From contig NZ_QOVG01000006.1 of NCBI RefSeq assembly GCF_010119615.1, positions 62,001 to 126,000 on the forward strand: a DNA stretch of 64,000 nucleotides, read 5' to 3'. How positions within the stretch are numbered: the first letter of the stretch is position 1; every line of letters starts with the position of its first letter. The position numbers and the translations under genes are program-made. The notes below the pieces were generated by a model. That model saw nothing but the letters and a program-made list of their open reading frames with translations, was not told where the DNA came from and did not search any database. This DNA comes from Pseudoxanthomonas gei. Lineage in GTDB: Bacteria; Pseudomonadota; Gammaproteobacteria; Xanthomonadales; Xanthomonadaceae. Of the stretch, positions 49,716 through 59,548 are shown in pieces.

Positions 49716-51102
49716 AGGCCGGCGGGTCGCACTGTGGGGTTGGGGCCGTGAAGGGCGCGCGGCGTATCGGGCCATCCGTTCCCGGCTGCCGGCGCTGCCG
49801 CTGACCTTGTTCTGCAGCGGCGAGGAAGCCGCCGAAGTCGAGGGATATGGCGATCCCTTGCTGGCCATTGCCACGCATGTCGATGCGCAAACGCTGGCGG
49901 TCCAGCAGTTGGTCATCAAGTCGCCGGGCGTCAGTCCCTACGGCGAGGCGGCCCGGTCGGCCGCCGCCCAGGGCACCTGTTTCATCGGCGGCAGTACGCT
50001 GTGGTTCGACGAACGGGGCAATGACGCGGGAATCGTGCCGCATTCGATCTGCGTCACCGGCACCAAGGGCAAGAGCACCACGACCGCGCTGCTGGCACAC
50101 CTGCTGCGCGCGGGTGGCCATCGCACCGCACTGGTCGGCAATATCGGCATGCCCTTGCTGGAGGCGCTCGATGCCGATCCGACGCCCGATTACTGGGCCA
50201 TCGAACTGTCCAGTTACCAGACCCTCGATGTCGCCGCTGCGACGGCACGTCCGGAAGTCGCGGTGGTGCTGAACCTGTTTCCAGAGCACCTGGACTGGCA
50301 TGGCAGCGAAGCGCGTTATGTGGAAGACAAGCTCGCACTGGTAACCCGGGCCCGCCCCAGGACCGCGGTGTTGAATGCCGCTGACCCGCGGCTCGCCTCG
50401 TTGGCGCTTCCCGACAGCCAAGTGCACTGGTTCAACCATCCGCAAGGCTGGCACCTGCGCGGCGAAGAGGTATGGCGCGCCGACACCTTCGTGTTCGACA
50501 GCACCCGCACCCCGCTGCCTGGCCGCCACAACCGCGGCAACCTGTGTGCAGTACTGGCGACGCTGGAAGCGCTCGGGCTGGATGCCGCCGCGCTGGCGCC
50601 GCATGCGCAGACCTTCCGCCCACTGCCCAATCGCCTGCAGACGCTGGGTGTGCGCGATGGCATCACTTACGTCAATGATTCGATCAGCACCACCCCGCAT
50701 GCCACGCTTGCGGCGCTGGAATGCTTCCACGGCCGCGACATTGCCGTACTCGTAGGCGGCCACGACCGCGGCGTGGACTGGGCGGATTTCGCCACGGCCA
50801 TGCGAGTCGAGGCGCCGGGCGGCATCGTCACCATGGGCGCCAATGGCGCGCGCATCAACGCCTTGCTGGCCCCGCTGGCTCCGGAGTATGGATTCAAGCT
50901 GGCTGCGGCAGCCGATCTGGGGGCCGCGGTCGAGCAGGCCCGCGGCCTCCTCGGCGAGGCGGGAGGCGTGCTGCTGCTCTCCCCGGGGGCGCCCAGCTTC
51001 GGCGCGTACCAGGACTATGTTGCGCGTGGTCGCCATTTCGCGGCTCTCGCCGGTTTCGACCCCGACCTCATATCGGCCATTCCCGGTATCGGCATCGCCT
51101 GA
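49696..51102 (+). CDS. murD2: UDP-MurNAc-L-alanine--L-glutamate ligase
   Basis: This Mur ligase of 468 residues adds L-Glu to UDP-MurNAc-L-Ala before MurL epimerises it. The ATP loop is GTKGKSTTT at 122-130, with [14 protein letters not shown] and the C-terminal domain [10 protein letters not shown]. It resembles MurD but belongs with the MurD2 group because of its partner murL. Start: the GTG at 49696 overlaps the murL end and yields [20 protein letters not shown]; no ATG is available. A normal MurD elsewhere in the genome cannot be judged. Confidence 0.92.
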   Translation: MRISQLEGRRVALWGWGREGRAAYRAIRSRLPALPLTLFCSGEEAAEVEGYGDPLLAIATHVDAQTLAVQQLVIKSPGVSPYGEAARSAAAQGTCFIGGSTLWFDERGNDAGIVPHSICVTGTKGKSTTTALLAHLLRAGGHRTALVGNIGMPLLEALDADPTPDYWAIELSSYQTLDVAAATARPEVAVVLNLFPEHLDWHGSEARYVEDKLALVTRARPRTAVLNAADPRLASLALPDSQVHWFNHPQGWHLRGEEVWRADTFVFDSTRTPLPGRHNRGNLCAVLATLEALGLDAAALAPHAQTFRPLPNRLQTLGVRDGITYVNDSISTTPHATLAALECFHGRDIAVLVGGHDRGVDWADFATAMRVEAPGGIVTMGANGARINALLAPLAPEYGFKLAAAADLGAAVEQARGLLGEAGGVLLLSPGAPSFGAYQDYVARGRHFAALAGFDPDLISAIPGIGIA

Positions 51103-51208
51103 GTCCCCGTCGCCGGCATCGCCTCACGGGTCCGGCGCCTGTGGTTTCGCGCCGTCGAAACATCGGCCGGATATTCTCGCGTTCGATCGTTCACCTGGAG
51201 AAATGACC

Positions 51209-51994
51209 ATGCGCAAGATTTCCCTCGCCTGGCTGGCGCTGGCCGCCCTCTGGTCGGCACCGCTGCTGGCCGCCCCGGTGTCCAGACCCGTCAGTTGGAA
51301 GCTTGGCAAACAGGATTTCAGCGGCTTCCTGGTCTATGACGACGCCGGCAAGCCGAAGCGTCCCGGGCTGCTGATGGTGCCTGACTGGCTGGGCGTGACC
51401 CCCGATGCGGTCGCCAAAGCCAGGCAGGTGGCCGGCAATGACTACGTGGTGCTGGTGGTCGACATGTACGGCAAGGGCATAAGGCCGAAGAATCCGGAGC
51501 AGGCACTGGCCCAGGTCAAGAAGCTATACGCCGACCGACCGGCAATGCGTGCGCGGATGAACAAGGCGCTGCAGGTGTTACGCGCCCAGGCTGGCAAGGC
51601 ACCGCTGGATGCCACGCGCGTGGCCGCGTTCGGTTACTGCTTCGGCGGCGCTTCGGTGCTGGAGCTGGCCCGCAGCGGCGCCGATATCGCCGGCGTGGTC
51701 ACCTTCCACGGCGGCCTGGACACGACGATGCCGGCGGCTCGGGGTGTGGTGAAGGCTCCACTGCTGGTCCTCAACGGCGCCGACGACCAGAGCGTGGCCC
51801 CCAACATCCCGGGTTTCGAGAAGGAAATGAACGCGGCCGGCGTGGACTGGCAGTTCGTCAACTTCAGCGGCGCGGTGCATTGCTTCGCGCTGGAGACGGC
51901 CAACAGCCCGCCAGGTTGCATGTACAACAAACGGGCGGCGAAACGTGCCAACAAGATGATGGAAAACTTCCTTGATGAGGTCTTCGTGCGCTGA
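51209..51994 (+). CDS. Exported dienelactone hydrolase family protein
   Basis: This 261-residue alpha/beta hydrolase has a signal peptide (residues 1-22). Triad residues visible are Cys144 in FGYCFGG, an Asp in NGADDQS (about 192) and His224 in GAVHCF. Cys as nucleophile is the dienelactone-hydrolase hallmark. SD GGAG is 8 bp before the ATG at 51209; an ATG two codons earlier is too close to it. Being exported, it is unlikely to be a cytoplasmic aromatic-degradation enzyme; the substrate is unknown. Confidence 0.88.
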   Translation: MRKISLAWLALAALWSAPLLAAPVSRPVSWKLGKQDFSGFLVYDDAGKPKRPGLLMVPDWLGVTPDAVAKARQVAGNDYVVLVVDMYGKGIRPKNPEQALAQVKKLYADRPAMRARMNKALQVLRAQAGKAPLDATRVAAFGYCFGGASVLELARSGADIAGVVTFHGGLDTTMPAARGVVKAPLLVLNGADDQSVAPNIPGFEKEMNAAGVDWQFVNFSGAVHCFALETANSPPGCMYNKRAAKRANKMMENFLDEVFVR

Positions 51995-52009
51995 CAGGTG
52001 CAAGTGCGT

Positions 52010-52109
52010 TGCAGGAGCGATGCCAGTCGCGAAGCCGTCAGCCTGGCAGTGATCGACAGGTTCCGGATCCGGAATTGCCGGGAGCTTCGCGACTGACGTC
52101 GCTCCTACA
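52010..52109. repeat. REPIN-like palindromic element
   Basis: Two 26-bp arms are inverted: left at 52010-52035 (TGCAGGAGCGATGCCAGTCG...) and right at 52084-52109 (reverse complement begins TGTAGGAGCGACGTCAGTCG). They match at 23 of 26 positions and flank a spacer of about 48 bp. The GTAGGAGCGAC core resembles interspersed REP repeats common in xanthomonads and pseudomonads. It lies between convergent genes. Confidence 0.8.
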
Positions 52110-52127
52110 CGAGCAGTCGCGTGGTTC

Positions 52128-53153
52128 TCAGTGCGTGCGTTCGATGGCGTAGCGGGCCAGGCCGCGCAGCGCGGCCACCGCCTCGTTTTCGGCCAGGCCT
52201 TCCAGGGCCTGTTCGGCCGCTTCTGCATATTCAGCGGCGCGGCGCTGGCTGTATTGCAGGCCGCCGGTGGCATGGATGGCCGCCAGTACCTCGGGCATGG
52301 CCTGCCCGTCCCCGGCTTCGATGATTTCCCGCAGGCGCGTACGCACCGGTTCGGCCGAATGCGCGATGGCATGGATCAGGGGCAGGGTCGCCTTGCCCTC
52401 GGCCAGGTCGTCGCCCAGGTTCTTGCCCAGGTCGGCGGCGTCGGCGGTGTAGTCGAGCACGTCGTCCGCGATCTGGAACGCATAGCCCAGGTGCATGCCG
52501 TAGTCGTAGAGCTTCTGCTGCAGGACCGCATCGGCGCCGGACGCCAGCGCGCCGAGCTGGGTGCCGGCCGCGAACAGCACGGCGGTCTTGCGTTCGATCA
52601 CCCGCAGGTAGGCGGCTTCGTCGGTATCCGGGTTGTGCACGTGCAGCAGCTGCAGGACTTCGCCTTCGGCGATGCGGTTGGTGGTGTCGGCCAGGATGCG
52701 CATGACTTCCATGCGGTCCAGTTCGACCATCAGCTGGAAGCTGCGTGAGTACAGGAAGTCGCCGACCAGCACGCTGGGCGCATTGCCCCACAGGGCGTTG
52801 GCGGTGCTGCGGCCACGGCGCAGGTCGGATTCGTCGACCACGTCGTCGTGCAGAAGGGTCGAGGTGTGGATGAACTCGATGATCGCGGCCAGCTGGTGGT
52901 GCTCGGCCGAGACCGGTCCACAGGCGCGCCCGGCCAGTTCCACCAGCATGGGACGCAGGCGCTTGCCACCCGCGGAAATGATGTGGTCGGCGATCTGGTT
53001 GATCAGCACCACGTCGGAGGACAGCCGGTCGCGGATCAGCGCGTCCACGGCCGCCATGTCGGCCGAGGCCAGGGCCTGGATCCGGGGCAGGTCCAGTGCG
53101 GGCTGGACGGTGGACCAGCCTTCGTTTGTTGTGAGGCGTTCGAGGTCGGTCAT
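52128..53153 (-). CDS. ispB: Octaprenyl/polyprenyl diphosphate synthase
   Basis: This 341-residue trans-prenyltransferase makes the long isoprenoid tail of ubiquinone. Its aspartate-rich motifs are DDVVD (103-107) and DDVLD (230-234), with GGKRLRP and the basic RxxR-type substrate contacts. The residues before the first Asp motif set chain length; an exact carbon number is not assigned. A perfect minus-strand TATAAT (53180-53185) lies 26 bp before the ATG, although no clear -35 was found. It is divergent from ssb. Confidence 0.94.
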   Translation of the reverse strand: MTDLERLTTNEGWSTVQPALDLPRIQALASADMAAVDALIRDRLSSDVVLINQIADHIISAGGKRLRPMLVELAGRACGPVSAEHHQLAAIIEFIHTSTLLHDDVVDESDLRRGRSTANALWGNAPSVLVGDFLYSRSFQLMVELDRMEVMRILADTTNRIAEGEVLQLLHVHNPDTDEAAYLRVIERKTAVLFAAGTQLGALASGADAVLQQKLYDYGMHLGYAFQIADDVLDYTADAADLGKNLGDDLAEGKATLPLIHAIAHSAEPVRTRLREIIEAGDGQAMPEVLAAIHATGGLQYSQRRAAEYAEAAEQALEGLAENEAVAALRGLARYAIERTH

Positions 53154-53304
53154 GGGAGCCGGGCGGGGGAAGTGGCTGAATTATAAGGGACGCGCGGACA
53201 AGCCTGACGTGAGGGCGCGTGGTTTACCGATGGCGCCGGACCCCGCGGGTATACTTCACTGGACTGCGCCCGCACTCGGCGGGCATGACCTGACGGAAGA
53301 CGAT

Positions 53305-53790
53305 ATGGCACGCGGCATCAATAAAGTGATCCTGGTGGGCAACCTGGGCAACGACCCGGATACCAAGTACACCCAGGGCGGCATGGCCATCACCCGCATC
53401 AGCCTGGCCACCACCAGCGTGCGCAAGGACAAGGATGGCAACCAGCAGGAGCGCACCGAATGGCACCGGGTGGTGTTCTTCGGCAAGCTCGGCGAGATTG
53501 CCGGCGAATACCTGCGCAAGGGCAGTTCGGTCTACGTGGAAGGCTCGCTGCGCTATGACAAGTACACCGGCCAGGATGGCGTGGAGAAATACTCCACCGA
53601 CATCATCGCCGACGAAATGCAGATGCTCGGCGGCAAGGGTGAAGGCGGCGGTGGCGGTGGTGGCGGCGATCGTCCGCAGCGCAGCGCACCGGCCCAGCGC
53701 CAGGGTTCCGGCTCCGGGCCAAGCCGCCCGCAGCCCGCTACCCAGCAGGCGCCGATGGACGACTTCGCCGACGATGACATCCCGTTCTGA
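53305..53790 (+). CDS. ssb: Single-stranded DNA-binding protein
   Basis: SSB is a 161-residue OB-fold protein (residues 1 to about 110, including NKVILVGNLGNDPD and TEWHRVVFFGKL). A Gly-rich linker with nine consecutive Gly-type positions (about 117-126) and the acidic C-terminal hook DFADDDIPF, which recruits repair and replication partners, follow. SD GGAAGA is 5 bp before the ATG. It is divergent from ispB and clearly full length. Confidence 0.96.
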   Translation: MARGINKVILVGNLGNDPDTKYTQGGMAITRISLATTSVRKDKDGNQQERTEWHRVVFFGKLGEIAGEYLRKGSSVYVEGSLRYDKYTGQDGVEKYSTDIIADEMQMLGGKGEGGGGGGGGDRPQRSAPAQRQGSGSGPSRPQPATQQAPMDDFADDDIPF

Positions 53791-53938
53791 GCAATTACAT
53801 GCTTGAGATGAAGCGCCGGGCGCCCGCAAGGGCGGCCCCGGATGTCGTCTTCATGGATGTTGATCCCATGCGCCGGCCGGGCAGGTCGGGGCAATTCCTG
53901 CATTCGCTGGCGAACCGTGGGGCAGTGCGTTGAAAGTC

Positions 53939-54487
53939 ATGCAGACGTCGTTGCCGGGTTGCGTGGTGATCGAACCGCGCGTGTTCGCCGACGAGCGCGG
54001 TTTCTTCTTCGAGGCCTGGAGTGCGACCCGCCATGCCGAGCACGGCCTGCCCACCGATTTCGTCCAGGGCAATGTCTCCTCGTCGGCACGCGGAGTGCTG
54101 CGCGGCCTGCACTATCAGTGGCCCAATCCGCAGGGCAAGCTGGTCAGCGTGCTGGCAGGCGAGGTCTACGACGTCGCGGTCGACATCCGCCGTGGCTCGC
54201 CGTATTTCGGTCGCTGGACCGCAACGATACTGAGCGCGGAAAACAAGCGGCAGATGTGGATTCCGGAAGGTTTTGCGCATGGGTTTGCCGTGTTGTCGGA
54301 CAACGCGGTCTTCCAGTATCTGTGCACCGCCGCCTACGACCCGGCCGCCGATGCGAGCATCCGCTGGAACGATGCCGAACTTGCCATCGACTGGCCATTG
54401 GCCACACCGCTGCTTTCGGACAAGGACGCCCGCTCACCGTTCCTCGCAGACGTGGCTACAGACCGCTTGCCGGCCTTCCTTCCATGA
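53939..54487 (+). CDS. rfbC: dTDP-4-dehydrorhamnose 3,5-epimerase
   Basis: This 182-residue cupin enzyme makes dTDP-4-keto-L-rhamnose. The catalytic His58 is in RGLHYQ, Tyr133 (AAYDPAAD) and GFAHGF also fit the family, as does EPRVFADERGFFFEAW near the N-terminus. The ATG at 53939 is used; a TTG lies three codons upstream. Its stop overlaps rfbD. rfbA and rfbB are not in the window. Confidence 0.93.
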   Translation: MQTSLPGCVVIEPRVFADERGFFFEAWSATRHAEHGLPTDFVQGNVSSSARGVLRGLHYQWPNPQGKLVSVLAGEVYDVAVDIRRGSPYFGRWTATILSAENKRQMWIPEGFAHGFAVLSDNAVFQYLCTAAYDPAADASIRWNDAELAIDWPLATPLLSDKDARSPFLADVATDRLPAFLP

Positions 54488-55386
54488 AGATCCTGCTGCT
54501 GGGCGCAAATGGCCAGGTAGGGCATGAGTTGAGGCGCCGCCTGGCGACGTTGGGCGAGGTCATCGCGACTACGCGCGATGGCATGCTCGACGGCGTGGCG
54601 GGCGAGCGCGCCGACTTCGACCAGCCCGGTTCGCTGGCCGCGCTGGTTGAACGCATCGCGCCGGATGTCGTGGTGAATGCAGCGGCCTATACCGCGGTGG
54701 ACCGCGCCGAATCCGAGCCCGAGGTCGCGTTTCGCGCCAACGCCGAGGCGCCTTCGCGATTGGCGCAGGCCTGTGCCGCAAGCGATGCGTTGCTGGTCCA
54801 CTATTCCACCGACTATGTTTTCGATGGGCAGGGCACGCGCCCGTACCGCGAAGAAGATCGCACCGCGCCGCTGGGCGCGTATGGCGCCAGCAAGCTGGCC
54901 GGCGAGCGTGCAATACAGGAATCAGGCTGCAGGCACCTGATCTTCCGCACGGCCTGGGTATATGGCAACCACGGTGCCAACTTCATGGCCACCATGCTGC
55001 GCCTTGCCGCCGAGCGCGACGAACTTCGCGTGGTTGCAGACCAGTTGGGCGCGCCGACGCCGGCGGCCTTGATTGCCGATGTGACCGCGCGAGCCATGAC
55101 TGCATCGCACGACGCCGTGGGCCTGTTCCACCTGACCGCAGGCGGCCAGACCAGCTGGCATGGGTTTGCGAGTGCCATTTTCGAGGCTGCGCATCGCAGG
55201 CGACTACTGGCCCACATCCCGCGCGTGGTTCCCATCACCACCGCTGATTACCCGACCCCCGCACGTCGCCCCGCCTATTCGCGACTCGATTGCGGGTTGC
55301 TGCAGGCAACTTTCAATATCGAATTGCCGGCTTGGGAGCAGGGGCTGGAAGACGTGCTCGATAACATTCCGATGCAGGCGTCGTAG
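54484..55386 (+). CDS. rfbD: dTDP-4-dehydrorhamnose reductase
   Basis: This 300-residue extended SDR makes the final dTDP-L-rhamnose precursor. NAD(P)-binding GANGQVG is at 7-13, STDYVFDG at 108-115 and the catalytic Tyr133 and Lys137 in YGASK. The C-terminal PARRPAYSRLD motif is typical. The ATG overlaps the rfbC stop by 4 bp, so the two are coupled. The product feeds lipopolysaccharide or exopolysaccharide. Confidence 0.94.
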   Translation: MKILLLGANGQVGHELRRRLATLGEVIATTRDGMLDGVAGERADFDQPGSLAALVERIAPDVVVNAAAYTAVDRAESEPEVAFRANAEAPSRLAQACAASDALLVHYSTDYVFDGQGTRPYREEDRTAPLGAYGASKLAGERAIQESGCRHLIFRTAWVYGNHGANFMATMLRLAAERDELRVVADQLGAPTPAALIADVTARAMTASHDAVGLFHLTAGGQTSWHGFASAIFEAAHRRRLLAHIPRVVPITTADYPTPARRPAYSRLDCGLLQATFNIELPAWEQGLEDVLDNIPMQAS

Positions 55387-55550
55387 ATTTCCAAGGCTTT
55401 CTGATCCAGCGCGTCCCACATCGCTACGCGAAACGTGGGAGGAGACACTGGAATGAATGCCCCTTTCCGTTACCATCGACCTTGCGCAGGGGGCTGCGCG
55501 GGATTTGGCGGTTCGCCAAGGGTTTCACTCATCCAACAGGGGAAAACAGA

Positions 55551-57512
55551 ATGAAGCACGGAATGCTGGTGGCGATTCTTTTGGTCAGCGTCGCGTTGCC
55601 AACGCGCGCGCAGGTGAACCTGGATGCGTTCATCAAGAAGAACCAGTTCAATGACATCAAGGTTTCACCTGATGGCCAGCATCTCGCGGCGACAGTGCCC
55701 CTGGAAGATCGCACCGGACTGGTGATACTCAGGCGCAGCGACTCCAAGGTCATTTCGTCCTTCGCGATGGGCAAGAACAACCATGTGTCCAACTTCGACT
55801 GGGCGAACAAGGGACGCCTGCTGATCAGGGTCGCGGAGAAATTCGGCATGCTGGAGGAGCCGATGCCGACTGGCGAGGTCCTGGCCATGGATCTCGATGA
55901 AAAGGCACCTTTCGCGCTGGTCGGTTATCGCGCGGCTCTCGGCTCTTCGGCAGGCTCGCGTCTGGGCACTTCCCGCAACGGAGCCACGGTGGCAGCCATT
56001 GCCATGGAACTGATTGCCGGTGACGAGCGCAACGTCGTCGTCACCGTCAGTCCCTACGACGACAAGGAGACGTGGACGCGCGCCGACCGCATGGACGTCT
56101 ACAACGGCCGACGCACGACCGTGGCGCGCGCCCCGGTGAAGGGCTCCTCTTTCTACACCGACAACGCCGGTGCCGTCCGCTTCGCGGAGGGATCGGAATA
56201 CGACAACGCCAGCAAGCTTTATTACCGCGCCAATGACACGGCGGAGTGGAAGCTGGTCAACGAGGAAACCTCCAGTGGACGTGTCGAGTCGCCCGTCGGA
56301 TTCTCCGCCGACAACCGCATCGCCTACCTGCAGGTGGAGCAAGCCAGCGGCCCCGACGCGATCATCTCCTACGACACCACGACCGGGGATCGCAAGGAAC
56401 TGCTGCGCGACAAATTTTCCGATCCGACCGTGGTCATCCGCGCGTTCGGGTCGTCGGAGGCGCCAGTGGGTGTTCTGTACATGGATGGGCGTCCGCATAC
56501 CCGCTTCTTCGACCCGCAAGGACCCGAGGCGCGTGTGTACCGGATGCTGGAGGCGGCCTTCCCTGAGGATGTGGTGGTGGTGACATCGACCACCGATGAC
56601 GGAAAACTGGCGCTGGTGAGCACCTTCTCGGATCGCGACCCGGGCAGCTTCTACCTGTTCGATACGGAAACCAAGAAGGCGTCCTATGTGCAGAGCCGCC
56701 GCAGCTGGGTCGAGCCCAAGAACATGGCCAGGGTGAAGCCGGTCGAATTGAAGGCCCGCGATGGAGTGGTGATGCGTGGTTACCTGACACTGCCGCCCGG
56801 CAAGGGCGAGCGCAACCTGCCACTGGTGATCTATCCGCACGGCGGTCCGTTTGGGGTGTTCGACTACTGGACGTTCGATACTGATCCGCAGATCCTGGCG
56901 GCGGCCGGCTATGCGGTGTTGCAGGTCAACTATCGCGGCTCGGGCAATTACGGCCGCAGCTTCAACCAGTCCGGCGCGCAGCAGTGGGGCCTGGCCATGC
57001 AGGACGACCTGACCGATGCGACCCGATGGGCGATCGGGCAGGGCATAGCCGATCCGGAACGCATCTGCATGTATGGCGCCAGCTATGGCGCCTATGCCTC
57101 CCTGATGGGCGTGGCAAAGGAACCGGACCTGTACAAATGCGCGGCGGGATACGTGGGCGTTTATGACCTGGTGACGCTGAGCGCACAGGACAGCCGAGTC
57201 AGCAAGCGGATGGATACGTTCACGTCCGAATGGATTGGCAAAGGGGGTGGCCTCGCGGCAGTCTCGCCGAACCGCACTGCCGGCCGCATCAAGGTCCCAG
57301 TGTTCCTGGCCGCGGGCGGCGAGGATGAAACGGCACCGATCGAGCAGAGCGAAAAGATGGAAGCGGCCTTGAAAGCAGCCGGCGTGCCCGTGGAGACCCT
57401 GTATTACAGGACCGAAGGCCACGGCTTCTACACGGTCGAGCACCGGCGTGAGTACTACACCAGGCTGCTTGCCTTCCTGGAACGCAATATCGGCCAGGCA
57501 GCTGTGAAATAG
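55551..57512 (+). CDS. S9 family prolyl oligopeptidase-type peptidase (1)
   Basis: This 653-residue exported peptidase has a signal peptide (cleavage near TRAQVN), an N-terminal beta-propeller region and an alpha/beta hydrolase domain. The nucleophile is Ser511 in GASYGAYA, oxyanion motif HGGPFGVFDYW, and later Asp in AAGGEDETAP and His in RTEGHGFY. It cleaves peptides, probably with a Pro/Ala-type preference, in the periplasm. A POT peptide symporter is encoded just downstream on the other strand. Confidence 0.92.
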   Translation: MKHGMLVAILLVSVALPTRAQVNLDAFIKKNQFNDIKVSPDGQHLAATVPLEDRTGLVILRRSDSKVISSFAMGKNNHVSNFDWANKGRLLIRVAEKFGMLEEPMPTGEVLAMDLDEKAPFALVGYRAALGSSAGSRLGTSRNGATVAAIAMELIAGDERNVVVTVSPYDDKETWTRADRMDVYNGRRTTVARAPVKGSSFYTDNAGAVRFAEGSEYDNASKLYYRANDTAEWKLVNEETSSGRVESPVGFSADNRIAYLQVEQASGPDAIISYDTTTGDRKELLRDKFSDPTVVIRAFGSSEAPVGVLYMDGRPHTRFFDPQGPEARVYRMLEAAFPEDVVVVTSTTDDGKLALVSTFSDRDPGSFYLFDTETKKASYVQSRRSWVEPKNMARVKPVELKARDGVVMRGYLTLPPGKGERNLPLVIYPHGGPFGVFDYWTFDTDPQILAAAGYAVLQVNYRGSGNYGRSFNQSGAQQWGLAMQDDLTDATRWAIGQGIADPERICMYGASYGAYASLMGVAKEPDLYKCAAGYVGVYDLVTLSAQDSRVSKRMDTFTSEWIGKGGGLAAVSPNRTAGRIKVPVFLAAGGEDETAPIEQSEKMEAALKAAGVPVETLYYRTEGHGFYTVEHRREYYTRLLAFLERNIGQAAVK

Positions 57513-57533
57513 GCCCCAGGACAGGGCTCTGGC

Positions 57534-57564
57534 ACGCGCGGCCTGCCGGGGGCTGGCCGCGCGT
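57534..57564. terminator. Hairpin between convergent S9 peptidase and POT genes
   Basis: ACGCGCGGCC (57534-57543) and GGCCGCGCGT (57555-57564) form a perfect 10-bp stem with an 11-nt loop. No T run follows on either strand, so it is terminator-like only. It lies in the 103 bp between two convergent genes. Confidence 0.5.
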
Positions 57565-57615
57565 CAACGATGGAAACAACATGATGCGCGAGGCCGGTTG
57601 CCGGAGCGACCCGGG

Positions 57616-59430
57616 CTATTTCACTCCATGCATCATGCGCTTGAGCAGCGGTGAAACCAGCAACGCCACCAGCGCGCAGGCCAGGCCGATCCACATCAGT
57701 TTCCAGAACAGGCCCGCATAGCCGGCGGCGGCCGCGGCGACGTCGAAGGCACCTTCGGCGTCGACCTCCACCGAGGCCAGCTTGCCGAACAGGGCGGCGA
57801 GGGTTTCCGAGAACGCGGTGGCCAGGAACCAGGTGCCCATCATCAGGCTGACCACGCGCGGCAGCGACAGCTGGGTGACCGCAGACAGTCCCACCGGTGC
57901 CAGGCACATCTCGCCGATTTCCAGGATCAGGTAAGCCAGCACCAGCCACCACACGCTGGCCATTTCACCGGTCGTGCCCACCTGCTGCGCGGCCAGGGCC
58001 AGTGGAATGAAGCACAGGCCGCCGAACATCAGGCCCAGCGCCGACTTGAAGGGCTTGGAGGGGTCGCGGCCGCGCCGGCCCAGCCACGCCCACAACGCGG
58101 CGAACAGCGGCGCCAGCACCACCAGGAAGAAGGCGCCCAGGTAAGTCAGCGAGCCGGCGGTCTGCGGCAGCACGATGCAGTCGCGGGCCAGGCACACGAA
58201 CATCACCAGCGTCACCGCGATGAACAACAGGCGCGGCACTTTCGATTCCGGACTGCGGTCCGACAATCGTGCTGCAAGCATGAACGACAACGGAGCCAGC
58301 AGCAGCGAATAGGTGGACCACGGCGCGGTGTGCACGAACAGCATCAGGTTGTCCGCCCAGTTCGAGGTCCATTCGAACGGCACCAGTGGCCTGACCAGCG
58401 AAGGTGCGATGTCCTTGGTCAGCAGGCGGTCGGTAAAAGTCACCCACGAGCCATAGGTCTGCTCGTACAGGGTGAAGAACACCAGGCACATGAAGATCAT
58501 CGCCATCAACGCCAGCATCTGCTGGCGTTGCACCGGGGTGCACTGGGTGGTGATGAACCAGGCAAACCACGCCAGCACCACTACCAGCACCAGCAGCATC
58601 AGCATCAGGGCCAGCGACAGTTCGCCGCCCAGCGCGAACGCGCCATTGCCGGCCGCCCACATCAGCCAGGCAATGGGCACTACTCCCAGCACCGCGCCGA
58701 GGTAGATGACCCACTCGCGGCGCATGCCGAGGACCGATTCGCGCAGCAGCGCAGGCTCGCGCGGCTCCGCATGCCCGTGCAGGTATTTCTGGCCCCACAG
58801 GAACAGCACCAGGCCCAGCAGCATGCCGACGCCAGCGGCGCCGAAGCCGTACTTCCAGCCCAGCGTCTCGCCCAGGTAGCCGCAGACCAGCGACGCGAAC
58901 AGGGCGCCGAGGTTGATGCCCGCATAGAACAGCGAGAAACCCGAATCGCGGCGGGGATCGTCGGCCTCGTACAGCTTGCCCACGATGGTCGAGATATTGG
59001 GCTTGAGGAAGCCCACGCCCATGATGATCAGCGCAAGCGACAGGTAGGTGTAGCGCAGCGCGCCCTCGTCGCGCGTCACCACGCCACCGACGTTGACCGC
59101 GGCCGTGCCTTCGAAGGCCATGCCCGCATGGCCCAGCACCAGCAGGATGCCGCCGAACACCACGGCCTTGCGCATGCCCAGCCAACGGTCGGCAAGCAGG
59201 CCGCCGATCACCGGGATGCAGTAGACCAGGCCACCGTAGGCACCCAGCAGGTCCAGGCCGGCGTTGTCTCCGAACAGGTGGTACTTGGTCAGGTAGAGCA
59301 GCAGCAACGCCTTCATGCCGTAGAAGGAGAAGCGCTCCCACATCTCGGTGAAGAAGCAGACGTAGACGCCCTTGGGATGGCCGAGGAAGTCTTCGCGCGC
59401 CGGGATTGCCGGCAAGGTGAATGCGGACAA
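57616..59430 (-). CDS. POT/PTR family proton-coupled oligopeptide symporter
   Basis: This 604-residue inner membrane protein has about 14 helices. Conserved blocks are HPKGVYVCFFTEMWERFSFYGM (the ExxERxxYY-like family motif), LADRWLGMRKAV, FSLFYAGINLGALFA and FTLYEQTYGSW. It imports di- and tripeptides with protons. No ATG opens the frame near the family N-terminus; TTG at 59430 gives LSAFTLPAIPAREDFLGHPKG, which fits homologues. ATG at 59550 would add 40 unlikely residues. It is divergent from an OPT transporter. Confidence 0.9.
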   Translation of the reverse strand: MSAFTLPAIPAREDFLGHPKGVYVCFFTEMWERFSFYGMKALLLLYLTKYHLFGDNAGLDLLGAYGGLVYCIPVIGGLLADRWLGMRKAVVFGGILLVLGHAGMAFEGTAAVNVGGVVTRDEGALRYTYLSLALIIMGVGFLKPNISTIVGKLYEADDPRRDSGFSLFYAGINLGALFASLVCGYLGETLGWKYGFGAAGVGMLLGLVLFLWGQKYLHGHAEPREPALLRESVLGMRREWVIYLGAVLGVVPIAWLMWAAGNGAFALGGELSLALMLMLLVLVVVLAWFAWFITTQCTPVQRQQMLALMAMIFMCLVFFTLYEQTYGSWVTFTDRLLTKDIAPSLVRPLVPFEWTSNWADNLMLFVHTAPWSTYSLLLAPLSFMLAARLSDRSPESKVPRLLFIAVTLVMFVCLARDCIVLPQTAGSLTYLGAFFLVVLAPLFAALWAWLGRRGRDPSKPFKSALGLMFGGLCFIPLALAAQQVGTTGEMASVWWLVLAYLILEIGEMCLAPVGLSAVTQLSLPRVVSLMMGTWFLATAFSETLAALFGKLASVEVDAEGAFDVAAAAAGYAGLFWKLMWIGLACALVALLVSPLLKRMMHGVK

Positions 59431-59548
59431 GGAATCAGGCCTGCGTGGAAAGCCGGAGTATAGGCTGCGGCCTGTCCCCGGGCGCCCGGTGCTGGACTTG
59501 CAGGAGGCTTCCTTATAGGTTGTCCGCACTTTGCATTCCGGGATACGC

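Noticed and set aside
52010-52109. REPIN-like element considered as a rho-independent terminator for ispB
   Set aside because: The arms are about 48 bp apart and no T run follows; it matches dispersed repeat architecture better, although it may still affect convergent transcripts.
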